Part shown: one piece after another, positions 46,626 to 59,640 of the stretch
How the letters are laid out: each line of letters starts with the position of its first letter
How positions within the stretch are numbered: the first letter of the stretch is position 1
Assembly: GCA_946807835.1 (NCBI GenBank)
Contig: OX327699.1
Location: 6,441,001-6,505,000 of the forward strand
Origin: Ailanthus altissimus
Taxonomy: Eukaryota > Streptophyta > Magnoliopsida > Sapindales > Simaroubaceae
Reading direction: 5' to 3'
DNA: 64,000 bases
Translations under genes and position numbers: made by a program
The notes under the pieces: model-generated
The model's database searches: none
Told to the model about the DNA's origin: nothing
Seen by the model: the letters and a program-made list of their open reading frames with translations, nothing else

Positions 46626-48997
46626 TTACTCAGTATTCCCCATTGAAGCTGCTGGTTTGTTTGCTAATATCTCATAACCATAGCCATTACCTTCTTCTCC
46701 TTCTTCTTCATACTCCTCTTCAGTCTCTTCATCATCTTCTTGAATCTGATCCGCATTATCCCTTTCAATGTCTGACATCACTGACTGTTGCTGGTGGTTC
46801 TCTTGCTGATGAAGAGGCCATTGCTGCTCTGGCTGCACCATCAATGGCGCCATGTTATGATTCATAGTCTTCACTACACTTCCATAACCTGCAGAATTTT
46901 CAGTCTTGCTTTTCTCTTCATACAAAGCATCAAGCTGGTTGAAATATGGACACGTCTTCGAATCTCCGGGCCTTCTCTTGTTGCTATCCTTCACTTTCTT
47001 GAAGTACTTGTTAATGTTCTCCCATTTCTCTTTACATCTCTTAGCACTTCGATTGTATCCAACGCTTCGCATCGCGGCCGAGATCTCTTCCCATAAAGGC
47101 CCTTTGGGTCCATTTTCTTGATACTTGTTAGCAAGATCCGTACGAAATCTGATTAGAGCTTGAACTTCAGCTTTTGGCCATCTTGAAGAGCTCGACATAA
47201 CGATATTTTCTCCATTAGCTGGTTTATCTGGAGTAGTTTCCAAATAATTTGTCACCACAACAGGTGGCGCTGGTGGCAGCGGCTGTGGCTGTGGCTGTGG
47301 TGGAGGCTCCGCCGTTACTTGTACTTGTACCGACGGCTGGGGATTTAAACTTTCCCTTGCTTGAACTGGGTTCTTTTGTTGCCCCGAAATCTTTTGCAAG
47401 AATGCAATGACTGCCGCGTCTTTTGCTGCTGCTGTTGATCGTTCTTGGATGAGAATCTCGTGCTCTCTATTGATTCTTGACATTTCTTGGACTCTCCAAG
47501 CTTCTTCGCAAATAATTCTATCGCGTTCGCGTCTCTCTATTTCTTCCAAGAACTTATTTTGTAACTCCTCTTGTTTCTTTATCACCTCCTTCGTCAACCT
47601 CTTGAAGAACACCTTCCATTTTCTCTTCCTCGTACCTCGCTCTTTAGATTCTTCGTCCGACGCCGTCGAGGAAGATGTAGAGCTCGAGAAAAGATTCGCA
47701 GCAACGTTCTGATAAGAAGATGGCAAAGATGGAAAGCTACTTTGATAAGTGTTCGTAGCCTGTGTTAACGGCGTCGCCGAAATTGTAGGGTTTGCTGGTG
47801 GCGGAGTGACTGTGTTTTGGGGTACAACATTTATAGGGTTTGCAGCTGATATTGAGACATTGACATGAGAGACTGAACTTGCAGGATTGATACTCCATGG
47901 AATTGCTACAGTTGCTTGCATTAATGGAGCTTGAGGTTTTGTTTGCGATGAATGAGATTGATGATGATGATGTCGATGATCAAGAGCTTCTAATTGATCG
48001 AAGAACTTGTAATGTTTGCCTTCTGGTTTCCCCGTTCGGCCTTCTTTGGTTCTCTTATGATATTTATATACGTTCTCGAATTTTTCCTTGCATTTCTTGG
48101 CACTTCGATGATAACCAAGCTCAGCTAGCTTCCTGATAATAACAGTTCAAGAACAGCTTTTACTTGTGTTTTTGTCCCGTCTTAAATTGGGGAGTACAAT
48201 TAAGTTTAATAGCATTTTGACACGTAAAATAAACATTAATAGTATCATATACTCGAGCTAATTAGCAGAAACGTCATCACAAAATTAAAGAGAAAGAAAA
48301 TGGAAAAACCTAATCACTAATCAACCATGGCCTCAAATGGGTACAAATTTTTGGAAACCATAGTTTGAAATCATCAATTCAAGCAAGAGCTTCTCACAAG
48401 CTGGAAATATGAAACATAAGTATATGAAATGCTAGAAAATAAAACCTAGATCACAGAAGAACTGAATTGAAAACCAGTGACAATTATTCATAATTCAAGA
48501 TTCAAGAAATACTACTACCAGTACAAAGACCTAGGAAATTGTGAATTTCCCGGCAGTGAAAAAAGTGTAAGCAATCGTAGAAAGAAAAATTTGAGAGGAA
48601 AATGATTCATACATAGATCTCACCATGCGTGAAACTTACTGAGAACAGTGAAATTTTACATACCCTAGTCCATAAAAAACAAAATGAAGACAAAAGCGAA
48701 CAAATTTTAATAAATTTACCTGGAAACATCTTCCCATAAAGGACCTTTGAGACTTGAGTCTCGAAACACTTGATCCATATTAGAACGTATCTTCAATAAA
48801 GCCAAAGTTTCTTGTCTAGGCCACCGGTGTCCGCCGAAACTCCGATCACCGTCATCGCCTCTTGCCTTAGTATCTTCGTCAGCAGCTCCAACACCGGCAC
48901 CGTCATGAGCTCCTCCAATTGCTGCTGCGGTGATTGCAGCGTTAACGTCGCCGGAGGAGGCCGCTAGCAGACTTGAGCTGTCTCCCTGCTGCAGCAT
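46626..48997 (-). CDS. DF1: GT-2/DF1-type trihelix transcription factor (two exons)
   Basis: Nuclear DNA-binding protein of the GT-2 clade, whose members bind GT elements and regulate growth and cell-wall genes. Exon 1 is 48997-48720; the intron is 48719-48133 (587 bp, GT donor GTAAAT, AG acceptor TTATCAG, phase 2); exon 2 is 48132-46626. The joined product is 594 aa. The first trihelix (about 57-145) starts HRWPRQETLALLKIRS, is split by the intron after WEDVS, and continues KLAELGYHRSAKKCKEKFEN. A serine-rich linker and basic stretch (RKRKWK, about 262) precede the central helix (about 265-345, with EEAWRVQEMSRINREHE). A proline/glutamine linker follows. The second trihelix (about 408-496) starts SSRWPKAEVQALIRFR and includes GYNRSAKRCKEKWENINKYF. 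The tail is acidic (about 553-573). This double-trihelix order and the helix sequence fit DF1 best; paralogue assignment is tentative. No lesions seen. Confidence 0.93.
48133..48719 (-). other. intron of the trihelix gene
   Basis: The donor CCAG|GTAAAT and acceptor TTATTATCAG|GAAGCT are canonical. Splicing restores a continuous trihelix domain, which supports both sites. Confidence 0.88.
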
Positions 48998-49640
48998 AGC
49001 CTAGGAGTCTTTGAGCAAATTACAGCTTAGCTTATTAGCTCCAAAAGTAGTAATATCCCCTAAAACAAAGGTGAATTCTCTCGAAGGGTTTTTATGAAGA
49101 AATATCATGTGTGTGTTTTATTTTCAATTTACTTATTGATTTATGTCTCTGTGGGATCTCCTGTCAATCTCATAACAATTTTTAAAAAAAAAATATTAAT
49201 TATAAAAATTTAATAATCAAGCTGCTGAAATGGAATCTTCAGTTATTGTGTTGTGTACTCTTTTATGTTCAAATTATAAAGAATTAAACATATAAATAAA
49301 TAAAAGGACACCGTAAGGTCACTTGGATTCTATTATATAATTTGTAATAAAGTGATAAAGATTAAAGAGGGAGGAAATTTTCTTAAAAAATAAAATTAAA
49401 AATATATTTATGTGAATAATTTAACAAATAAATTAATAAAAAAATTTATCGAGAGAGCAGCGGCAACAAGTGCAGATAGCGACGATGGGGATAATAAGTT
49501 GGTCCATATGTAGGTCCGCTTTGCTTTTTGGGGCGTTTTGGATTTCTGTGGCCGTTGGCTAGGCTTAAGGAAATGACCAAACTACCCCTGCCATTTATCC
49601 CATTGACCTCTTTAATCATGCAAGCTAAATTATTCAACTA
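48998..49640 (-). promoter_or_regulatory. probable promoter and 5' UTR of the trihelix gene
   Basis: Region directly upstream of the start codon. A weak TATA-like CATAAAAAC lies near 49090 on the minus strand. GC-richer sequence lies at 49450-49640. No factor-binding site can be named with confidence. Confidence 0.35.
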
Positions 49641-51984
49641 TTTTATCAGATCAGGTGATCCGTAATGCAAAAGTTTATTCCGTTACAAAGATTACTTTCA
49701 CATCTGGGAAGGTGCAATTGGTTTTACCAAAATGCCCTTGATTAATACGAACTTTATTTTTCATAATCTCTCTAGTTTATCTAATTTGAATACTAATTTA
49801 ACCGGCCGTGATATTCGTGTCGCCACGTGGGCTAAATGGGACAACCAGGATGTCAATTATCAAGCATCATGGCTTGGCGAACCTTGCAATCAAAGTTTCT
49901 TTTAAAATATTTATTCCGTGTATAAGAGATTTGTTGTGATACGAATGGAACATTATCTTGGTATAATATTTTTTTTTTAACTTGAAATGTAATATTTATA
50001 ATTTAAGAGTATAACCTTGAATCTTCTATTAGTAAAGATTTTTACATGGTAAATTTTACGTTTTATTTTATTCATTTTTCATTGGTATCATAACCCGTTG
50101 AGGTTTGTAAAAATATAAAATATTAAAGTAGAAAAAGATTATTACCTCTTCAAACAAAAAAAAAAAGAAAAAGAAAAAGAGAAAGAAAAATATTATTATC
50201 AATGAATTTACTTTTTTGGCATAAGAGATATCAAATGATTGTTTTATCATTTTCCCCCCACCTACATCATTTTAACGACTCTTGTGGTGTCTCTGTAAAA
50301 TTCCCTTATTTCATGGTGTTTAAAAAATAAATAAATAGAAGATCGATCTTTTATTTTAGCTCTAAGGTGGTGAATAAAAAATGTAGAATTAAACTAGTTA
50401 GATGTCATGTTATTAGGCAAAACATTTATGAGTTGAAGTAAGTAGTGACAATTTTAGTTAGGTTGTGACCTACCCTAATAAATGGTGTTGAAATTTCGAT
50501 GGGCTAAATATCTTATATTATAAATAATTTTATCATGATTGGTGAATTATTGGAAATTCATGGGCATATCTATACATGTCGTAGCTAGCTCTTATGTACA
50601 CTACCAAGTTGTTGGATGTTACACTCCTTAATTATTTGTCAAGCCGGCCATGATATGCATATTGCCTTGTGGCCATACAACTGTAGCTCGAGTAAGATGC
50701 TTCTGAATTTGATGGAAATATCGAATTTTTGTACGTAATTGCAATTTGTTCACTTCAATTTAATGGAATGTTTGATAATGCTAGGTTTTAAATAAGTGAA
50801 AAATTATTAAGGAAAACTCATGTCATACTAATGCGAAAGAATTTAGTAAATTTTTTTTCTTTTAACAGAAATTTTTACATGCAGAGTTTTGTTTTTTTAG
50901 TTTAGCTTTTAAAAAAATATAACAAAGACAAGATCCCGAAATAAGAATGATTATATGCTAAAACTTTTATTCGGTGTTAGACATCGTCCCCTTATAGAGT
51001 ATATCTATATAACTTACACACAACTGTATAAAAATTTCCAAAAGAATTAGTCTTTGATTAAAAATGTGACGGTGCATGATAATCTATATCATAAATTGAG
51101 CTATGTGTCACATTCACATACTGAAAAAATATGCTCGTATGATTGGTAGCATTTATTATAGAGCACAGATGAATTTTTTTTTTCGATAGATTGAAAAATA
51201 AAAGGGTATAAAAGTAAATTGCAGAGGAGGAAGAGGTGGTGGTGAAGGTAGGTAAACATCAAAGAGAATGGGACACGCTGTTATTGCTATAAAGGAAAGT
51301 GAAGGGTACGTAATTGATAATGAAAGGAGATGAGAGGAATAGTCACATTTTCTTTACGTTTTATGAAAAATCCAATCTCTCCTTTTTGAAAATTGTGATT
51401 GTCTCAAAAACAAGACATTATTTTTACTGGTTTGTTTTATGTCGATCCCATTCCCTTTTTTGTGTTGCTTTGCTGGCACTTCTCATCTTAGCTGGATAGA
51501 GATGCTTGCCCACAATGTCACCATTTATATAATTATATATAAATAATAGAACTCCTCTCTTTTACATAATGGGCATGCCTATAGGTGAGACTATTTCTTT
51601 TTAAACGTATGGCTCTATTTTAATTTTTTAATTTTTACTTTTTTTTTTACATAATTCATTATTTGAAAACTGCAAATAATTTTTAGGTATTGTTTCCTTG
51701 GGAGGTTAGCCCAAAATAAAGGCCCAAATTAGTTTAAAATAGGTAAGGGTTTGAGATTCACCAATTCAAACTTAGGCGTAAGGTGAGGGACTTCTCAATA
51801 CCATAGCTCAACCATGAAGAGATAGTTAGGAACTTCTTGAACACATTAGGTCTTAGGGAACTTGAAGATTTGTAATTTGTTCAAGTGGACTGTTAGTAAT
51901 TAAAGTATGAAAGTTCGCAGTCTCTTCCCAATACCAACTCTAATGATAAGATCTTGTAACTTTAAGGATCCTTATCGATAGCTG
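49641..51984. other. intergenic sequence, no gene seen
   Basis: AT-rich with poly-A and GAAA-rich tracts (about 50155-50190). No gene supported. The stretch 51690-51984 has repeat-like composition but no identified partner. Confidence 0.45.
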
Positions 51985-53290
51985 GCTGATTGTGATGCTA
52001 TACTATAGTAGTTAAGCGCAAGTGCACACTATCGTATCAAGTAATATATGATTTTAAATTCAGATATCGATCCCACAAGGACTATGCAATCTAATTCTAT
52101 AAATCAAGTACTAAAATTATACCTACTTAACTTTTATTCAAAAAATCACAATTTGAAATTTATTTAACTAATTTAATTCTATCAATTAACTAAACAAAAA
52201 CAAAGAGTAAAATTCACAAATAAAGATAATTTAGGGTTTTGACTCATCCTCTAGTATTTCATTAGACTCATTAACCACTTAGTTAATCCCTTAATACCAA
52301 TTGATTGGCTTAGACACTAATCCATCACAAGCCTCTATCGATGGTCAAGTGACTATATTATGCATTCCAACAATCACCTATATGTCTATGGTAATCAAAT
52401 CAGAATGTAATTCATTAAGATCAAGTCTAAATTATACCATACATACCACCTAGGTATATGTCTATCCTAGATGTAACTCATAGTTGTTACCTTATGATCA
52501 TGCATCAAACTACCCTAGGCTAAACACATGAATCCCTCCGTCGAGTTCATCACGGTTCCTCAATCATTCAAAATATTGATCAGGTATAATGAAAGCATTA
52601 AACACAAGATAGAATGAATCAATTGAATTTATCAAGTTCATAAACTAAAATTTAACACAATCCGAATCTCTACTAAGTTCACATAGTCTAACCCTGGATG
52701 AACAAATTAACCCATCACAAAATCAAAAGTATCAAATCAATTCATAAAGATCAACAAGAAAAAGAACATAATGATAAAAAAAGAGAAGAAAAACTAATCA
52801 AAGTGACTCCTTGATGTGCTTCTCCCTCAATCTTGACTTGAAGCTTGAATCTTGATCTTGGTTTTTCAATCTTTAACTTTGATCTTTCATCTTGTGTTGT
52901 GAATTCTCTCTCCAAGTTTTTGCCTCTTTTCTGCTCTCATTTTCCTCCTCCTCTTTTAGGGTTTTTGTCTTCAAAATATTGTTCACATATTACTATAACA
53001 AAATACTGTTTTCTGTCACTATTCACCACCTCGAGCGCCGCGGCGCTCAGATACTGACCTGGGCGCTGCGGCGCTCAGTCACTGGCCTGGTGCCCCTTTT
53101 GTATTTTAAGCGTAACATCTTCATTTGACGTCCGATTCGCCTCCCGTTTATTCCTATGCGTCACATTTTTTATTGTGCATCTATTTATGATTAAAAAAAA
53201 TCACAATTAAATAGCCAAATAGTTATGATTTGGAGTAAAATATAAAAGTTGAGTATAAATAATAATAGTACTTTTACACCCCTATCACTG
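51985..53290 (+). repeat. 1.35-kb repeat X, copy 3
   Basis: It is collinear with 59641-61012. Shared blocks include AAGCGCAAGTGCACACTATCGTATCAAGTAATA, CAAGTACTAAAATTATA and a central block around 52250-52450. It ends near CCCCTATCA. It contains two close GC-rich motifs, GCGCCGCGGCGCTCAG and GCGCTGCGGCGCTCAG, at 53034-53079. No reading frame. Confidence 0.65.
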
Positions 53291-54440
53291 GCCAACAATA
53301 AAAATTTAAGAATCGTGGGATCAGGATTAATATCATAAACTCTGAGTTTGATACCAATCACAACAAAGATAAAGCTCAGATTTTACGAGAAAAACTTCAA
53401 TAGGCGACGAGGATTAACTATAAAATGATAAAGTTACAATAACCAAACAGGACTGAATTTCTTTCCTAACTTTATTTATTCTCTTTGAAGCAACCTTAAA
53501 TATCTCTTTCTACATTTTTCTTGAACAAACAGAGCTTAATGAATTTAAGCATCAAAAGTTTATTGTTGAAAAACCTTTCGACGAGACCTAACCTTGTTTC
53601 ACCGTGGTTACAAGAATTTTAAACCCCTAATCAAAGCCCAACTTAGCACAACCTATCAATAGAGGCCCATTTTAATTCTAAAGTACAAATTCAAAACTTG
53701 TTGGTTCAAAAAGTCAAATTTTTTATGTCATATATAGGGAATAAAACAAAAAGCCTTAGAAAGGTTAATTGAAATTAAGATGGAAAATCAGTCAAGGAGA
53801 AGTGTCGATCACAACCTAAATCTGCAATTAACTAAGCATCCAAAGCAAAATAATAGGGTCTAGTTAGTAGATCCTTAGGAGAGCGATCCAATGTCGTAAA
53901 ATAAAGCACTCTTGCTAGTAGGGATCGAGGAAGAACTCACAATAATGAGGGAGGAAAGAGAGAAAATGAAAAGAAACTTTTGATAGAGAACTTGAAGGAA
54001 CACAATAATCGAGCAAAACAGTTAAGCCTCAGGGTGTCAATCTATAATATGGCCTTTTAAACCAAGACTAAACGTGCAGGGAGATGACATGCCTCTTATT
54101 TAGGTTTCTCGAGAGGAGAAAGGAAAAAGAGTGTAACGGGTTCTACTTAACAACCAATCAATGAGTTGGTTGAGGTCTAGCCACACCAATAAAGAGCACG
54201 CTCAATCTCAAGTTAGAGATTCGAGCTATATGAAAAAAAACTAAAGTGTGAGGGTCGATAATCTCCTAAATAAGGAAAAAGAATCAAGGGGATAAAACAT
54301 CCAAGAGCTCACTTATAGCAATACCTTTAATGGAGAAAGCATGTAGGTTCGAAGAGTAGATTCACAACCTGCTTAAGGAATGGGAAAAGTAAGACCTCAT
54401 TTCCCCAAGATAGATAGAAAGGGAAATGAGTTCCTCTTTG
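53291..54440. other. repeat-derived noncoding sequence before the second Tat gag
   Basis: Probable leader and 5' part of the second gypsy element. On the minus strand a TGGTATCAAACTCAGAG motif near 53360 resembles a primer site, but no LTR could be assigned. No gene seen. Confidence 0.35.
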
Positions 54441-55330
54441 ACTAAAGACCTCAAGGATATAAAATTGCCAATAGGATTTAGGCTACCCAGCCTCTCTACT
54501 TATAAGAATGTCACAGACCTAAACTACCATGTGGATTAAATTACCAATCTATTATCTATCATGGGCTTGAGATAGGAGCAAATATACTAGTTATTTCATA
54601 TAAACTTGGAAGGACAAGCCTTCATCTCGTATTAAACTTTGAAATAAATGAGTACTTTATCTTACAGTAAACTCATAAATAAGTTCATACATCACTTTTG
54701 GGGATCTTGTGAGGTAGCTAAAGACCCTTGAAAACTACAAAGAGTTAAGTAAGGTCGAACTAAAGATTGAAAGAGTTCATAAATAGGTTATATAGGGAAA
54801 TAATCTAGCTTGAAGCCTTCGACTTACTTATTATGCTAGAAGCTTTAAAAGTTAGGTAGAAGCTGAACTAGTTTTGGAGCTACCTATCTAAAAGTTCCAT
54901 CTTGAGATATGTGATTGCCATAACCAAGCACCTAATTATATAGCCATTGAGGAAAAGGAAGAAGCCAAGAAAGCAGCATCAGTAGATGTTGTTCAGGGAC
55001 ATGTTAAGATGATTGAGATCTTTATAAAGAAAGTTCTTTGATGGCAGGAAGGACAGAACACTTATAAAAAAAGGATTAAGGAACAAGTTACATGGCAAGG
55101 ATTGAGACATTCGTTCCCTTGGCTGCTCCCCTAAAAGTCATATTCAAGGCTATAAAAGATCGAGAACTACTAGAAAAGCCTTATGCTCTAAAAGTACCTT
55201 GTTAGCGCAATTAGATTAATAGTTGTAATTTCCCTCATAATAGAGAACATACTACCCAGAAATGCTATGATTAGATGAAGCAGGTAGACCAACAAGTTAG
55301 AAATAGGTACCTAAATGAGTTCTGGGCTAA
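54441..55330 (+). pseudogene. gag relic of the second Tat gypsy element
   Basis: Collinear with the gag relic at 29335-30349. It includes a capsid-like stretch ending with AFDLLIMLEALKVR-type sequence near 54825, then a lysine-rich KEEAKKAA region near 54955. A zinc-finger-like part would lie near 55230 but is degraded. Many stops. Confidence 0.55.
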
Positions 55331-55599
55331 TTGTCAGCAAAATGTATAACTAGCAGACACACCGAACAAAGAGTTCAACAAATTAAAACAACTGTAATTA
55401 TCTTGAGAGGTCCCATGCTGACAAGAGATTCCAATCAACAAAGAAATAATTAGTCTTGGTACTATATAGCGGGGCATCAAGTAATGTTTAACATTCTTAT
55501 TGCCAAAAAACTCTGGCTGTAGGTTGTTCTAATTATGTTTACTAAAAAGGATGCATGTTTGGTTAACTACCTATATGATAATACACTTGTGGTAACGAT

Positions 55600-55900
55600 G
55601 GTATAAAGGTGAATTAGGCATTTGTTGATTATGGGAGCTCGATTGATATAATATTCAAAGAAACCCTAGATGAGCTTGGTATCAAGAACTTAAAAATAGA
55701 AATAACTCAAACTTCTTTACAAATGTTCTAGGATAGTTGTGTTATGCCTTTTGGGGTAGTTAGCTTACCTATGTCTCTAGGTGAGAGGCCTAATGCCTAT
55801 TATAACAAACTTTATAATCGTCGACCAGCTTTTTTCTTATAAGGTCTTTGCTAAGATGATCTATCCCTGACATATTTATGTGAAACACCAATGCAAAACT
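55600..55900 (+). pseudogene. aspartic protease relic (Tat gypsy)
   Basis: The plus strand reads AFVDYGSSIDIIFKETLDEL at about 55617-55676. The D-x-GSS motif is the retroviral-type protease active site; the family usually has N where Y stands. Interrupted downstream by a stop. Confidence 0.65.
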
Positions 55901-56199
55901 CTCTATCCGTTCTCTAAAATTAAAGTCTCTGAAAAAATGAGGATTAGAGGTAGTGGATGCAAATCAAAAGATAGTGAGAGCATTGAAAGATAGGGTCGAT
56001 CCCTTGAATCCAGTAGAGGAACTACTTTTGATGCAAGTAAAGCTAGGCCAAAGAGAATGTTAAAATTGACTTATAAATTAAGCCTATAGTTAGGGAAGAC
56101 CTCATCGCTTTAGTAAAAGAGTTCTCAGATGTCTTCGCCTTGTTACACAACAACATGCTAGGGATAGATCGCTTATTGGTGTCTTATGCTCTAGCTGTC

Positions 56200-56870
56200 A
56201 ACCCCTCTTTGAACTAGTTAAGAAAAGGACAAGAACTTTCAATCAGCAGAGGAATAAGTGGTAGCTGTTAAAGTTGAGAAACTATTGGTCGTGGGTTTTA
56301 TATTGGAAGTCCATTATCCTGATTAGATAGCCAATGTCGTGATGGTTAAAATAGCTAATGGGAAGTAGAAAATGTGCGCGGACTTCATCAACGTGACTGA
56401 GGCTTGCCCGAAGTACAATTTTTTTATTTCAAAGATTGATCAAACTAGTGGGCTCTATAGCTGGGCATGGCCTATTTTACTTTATAGAAACTTTCTCGAG
56501 GTATAATCGGATTAGGATATTTCACCCTTAACTAAAGAAGATCTCATTTGTCACTTATCAAGGCACTTATTACTATCGGGGTGATTTTATTTGGTTTCAA
56601 TAGTGCAAGGGCCACTTATTAGAGGCTAGTGTATAAATTGTTCAAGCTTTTGATAGGAAAGAGTATAGAGGTTTATGTAGATGACATGATCACCAAGTCT
56701 AAGAGATTGAATGCTTAAGTGGGAAACTTAAGGAGAATCTTTGAGATATTAAGGAAGTATAACACTAATATGAACACAGAAAAGTGACATGCATACCTTA
56801 AAGAGGTCAAGGAATTAACTAGTTATTTTTAAAAAGTAAAGGTCCAATAAATACTGAGGGCTGATAACCA
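56200..56870 (+). pseudogene. reverse transcriptase relic (Tat gypsy)
   Basis: Fragments in several frames include VGFILEVHYPD near 56288, ANVVMVK near 56330, KMCADFINVTEACPKYNFF near 56368, and VYVDDMI at 56671-56691 (intact YVDD catalytic core). Stops and frameshifts occur throughout. Confidence 0.75.
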
Positions 56871-57079
56871 TCATACATACATTTTAACTTGCATGGCTTC
56901 CACCAACGAGGTGTGAATACCCTAGTCAGTGACTCTTGAGTTTGTATAAAAACCCAGCATATAAAATATTGAGCAAGTAATGCAGATCAACCCTCAACTT
57001 AACTAGATGAATCCAATCAAAGAGTATATAGTGACTCAGGCTCTTCCACAAGATAAATAAGAAGCATGTCAATCTAGGT

Positions 57080-58190
57080 ACAAGGATGCTCGATATACAC
57101 TTATAGATAGAGTACTTTTCTGACGAGGATTTTTTGAATCGTACTTTAGGTTCTTAGGGCCTTAAAAGGCATAGTACATACTTAAAGAAATTCACGAGCA
57201 TACCTACGAAATTACTTAGAGGTAGAGGCTCTAGCACATAAATTCCTCTGAAATAGGTACTACTACTGGCTTACTATAATCTAAGATACCAAGGAGCTAG
57301 TTAGGAAATGCAATGCCTGCTAAAGGAACGTTGACAATACCCACGCTTCCCCATAAATGTTAAACATCATGTTGAGACCCTTTGTTCAATGGGGGTTCAA
57401 CCTAATCAAAACTCTACCTCAAGAAAAAGGGTCCACCAAGTCGAATCTTTATCTAGCATAACAAGGAAGAAAGCTTAGGATTTTGAGTAAATGAGAATAA
57501 TTTGTAGATTCAGGGTACTACAAACAATTATAACTAACCATGAAAAATAGTTTGATAATAACAAATTTAGAATTTTTTTACGAGCAACTAAGAGTACAAC
57601 TTCGGTTTGCCTCTCTTTCCCACTCAAAGACGAACAAAAAAGTTGAATTCTCTAACAAGCTCATAAAAAAAACTATTCAAGAATAAATTAACCAAGAGAA
57701 AAAGAGGATAGGTCAAGGAATTACTAGAGGTCTTTTGGGTGCTCAAGACCACCAGCAAAATAACTATAAAATATACCTCTTTGTTTTTAGCCTTTGGGTG
57801 CGAAGCCGTATTACCTATAGAAGTTGGAATTTTGACTCACCAAGTAGTGCATTTTGAAGAGGTGGTGAACGAGAAGCTAATCGAAGGAGACTTGGATTTA
57901 ATTTAGAAAAAAGGTAACTAAAAAATCATAGTCACGACCTACCAACAAAAGCTACTCAGTACTATAACAAGAGAGTTGAGTACGAAATTTTATAAAAAGA
58001 GATCTAGTATTAAGAAAAGTGCTCTATAACATGAAGAACCTAGATAATGGAGTCCTCGGTTAAAATGGAAAGAGCCCTATAAGGTAGTTAGAAGAGTCTA
58101 ACTAAGAACATATGAGCTCGAGCATATAGATGACAGAAGGGTGAGAAAGCTATAGAATACTGAGCTTCTTAAAAAGTACTATCCCTGAAC
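57080..58190 (+). pseudogene. integrase relic (Tat gypsy)
   Basis: Landmarks in order are a degraded zinc-binding part near 57080-57320, then PFVQWGFNLIKTLPQEKG near 57375. LAFGCEAVLPIEVGILTHQV is near 57787. The C-terminal strand-rich part ends VRKLWNTELLKKYYP followed by TGA near 58187. The order matches Ty3/gypsy integrase of the Tat clade. Several disruptions. Confidence 0.7.
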
Positions 58191-59640
58191 GATTTGTTCT
58201 CTCTTTATATTTATTGTAACACACTCATTTTGAATCATTAATAAAATCCCGACCATAACAAAAAAAAAAGGAAACAATGAATCTCTATAAATGCTATTAA
58301 TCTTTAGCCTGCCCAAAGTAGGAAAGGCAAAGTTGTAAAATCTTGAGCCCACCAAGGACAAGGAGGGCGAACAAGTAATGACTGATAAAAAAAACAAAGA
58401 AATACCTACAAATACCATAAATCCTAAGCCCGCTAGATTAGGGAGGGTCAACAAGTAGTGACTGAAAAAAATCTCTACAAATCCCAAGCCCACCTGGGAT
58501 AAAGAGGGTGAATGAGTGACAATTGAAAAAAAATTATCTCTACAAATACCATCTCGAGCTTGACCAAGGTCGAAAAGATGAACAGGCAATAATAAATAAA
58601 ACAAAAAATTGCTTAAACAAAAGAACATGCATAAAAGTACTCAAATTTTAAACATTTTTCATAGGGGATTATCCACCCAAACAAAATAAAGTTCAATAGT
58701 AAAAGATAATGAAGCAACATGGGCAACATTTTCTTCAGCATCCAAGACAACCACGTTTTCAAATAAAGCTATAGCACTGGCAGGAGAAGCCTTATCATGA
58801 AGAACCTTATCAACAAGTAGGAGGACCTTAAGAGGAGTTTCTTTGGAGGGAGCACCATCTTGGGTAGCTTGGGAAAATGACGTAGGGTCTAGGAGAGGAT
58901 TAGCAGTAGCTTTCTAATTACTAAGGGTTTGTTCCGTGGTCACCTCGGGTCGGTAGCTCACTGTATCTTTAAGCTATCCAAGGTCACGATTAAGGTAACA
59001 ATCCTTAAAAAACCTTAACGTACCTTAAAAAACCTTCTAAAACCCTAGTGTACCACCCCTCATTCTGAGCTGCAGCAAAAACACCCTTCAACACTTAGGA
59101 CAATTGCTTAATTCTCCCAGTTATGTCAAATTTAGTTGCTTCTAAAGACTTCAGCTCCTATTTTATGTCAACAAATTTCACCGCGAGGAGCCTGTTTTAC
59201 GAGTTATCTTAGAAACTTGGTTCTTGAAAACCACCGCAGATATAGAAGCTTGCTACTCTAAGAGTGCTTTCTGCCTCTCAAGTTCCAAGACCTTGCTCTT
59301 TCCCTTGATCCTTTTTATTTCTATAGCCTTGACCTAGGCCTCCAATACCTTGGACTCTTCCCAGGGCTATTGAGTCTTATGCCTTACATTGGCTAAGCTC
59401 TCCTGGAGTTGTCAAGGTTAAGAAGCATTCGAACAACACTAATTTAACACCGAGAAATAACATAGACAGCTTAAAATTTGGAAATAAAGTCCCAAACTTA
59501 CATTCATCACGCTGTCAATGGTAAGGTGGATAGTGGTGGTCGAGTCCCATTTGGCCATTCTCTAAGCCCAAGCAGGATCCACATATTGCTCCCCTTGTCA
59601 CAGTAATCGAACTAGATGCACGATAAGAGGTTCCTGGAAA
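58191..59640 (-). pseudogene. antisense extra ORF relic, part 1 (second Tat element)
   Basis: After integrase, plus-strand coding ends. Minus-strand fragments at 58640-59420 include alanine/serine-rich and coiled-coil-like charged segments (for example LESLANVRHKT and LELERQKALLE near 59260-59400). A short repeat, in which each unit carries AGCCC and a nearby CTACAAATACCAT-like motif, lies at 58280-58580. Continued beyond repeat X at 61013. Confidence 0.4.

Noticed and set aside
46604..48136. Plus-strand frames of 65-102 codons opposite the trihelix gene
   Set aside because: Mirror images of a long, well-recognised minus-strand coding exon.
58179..58628. 149-codon minus-strand frame
   Set aside because: It covers short internal repeats (a repeated AGCCC / CTACAAATACCAT-like unit), giving a periodic hydrophobic translation with no family resemblance.
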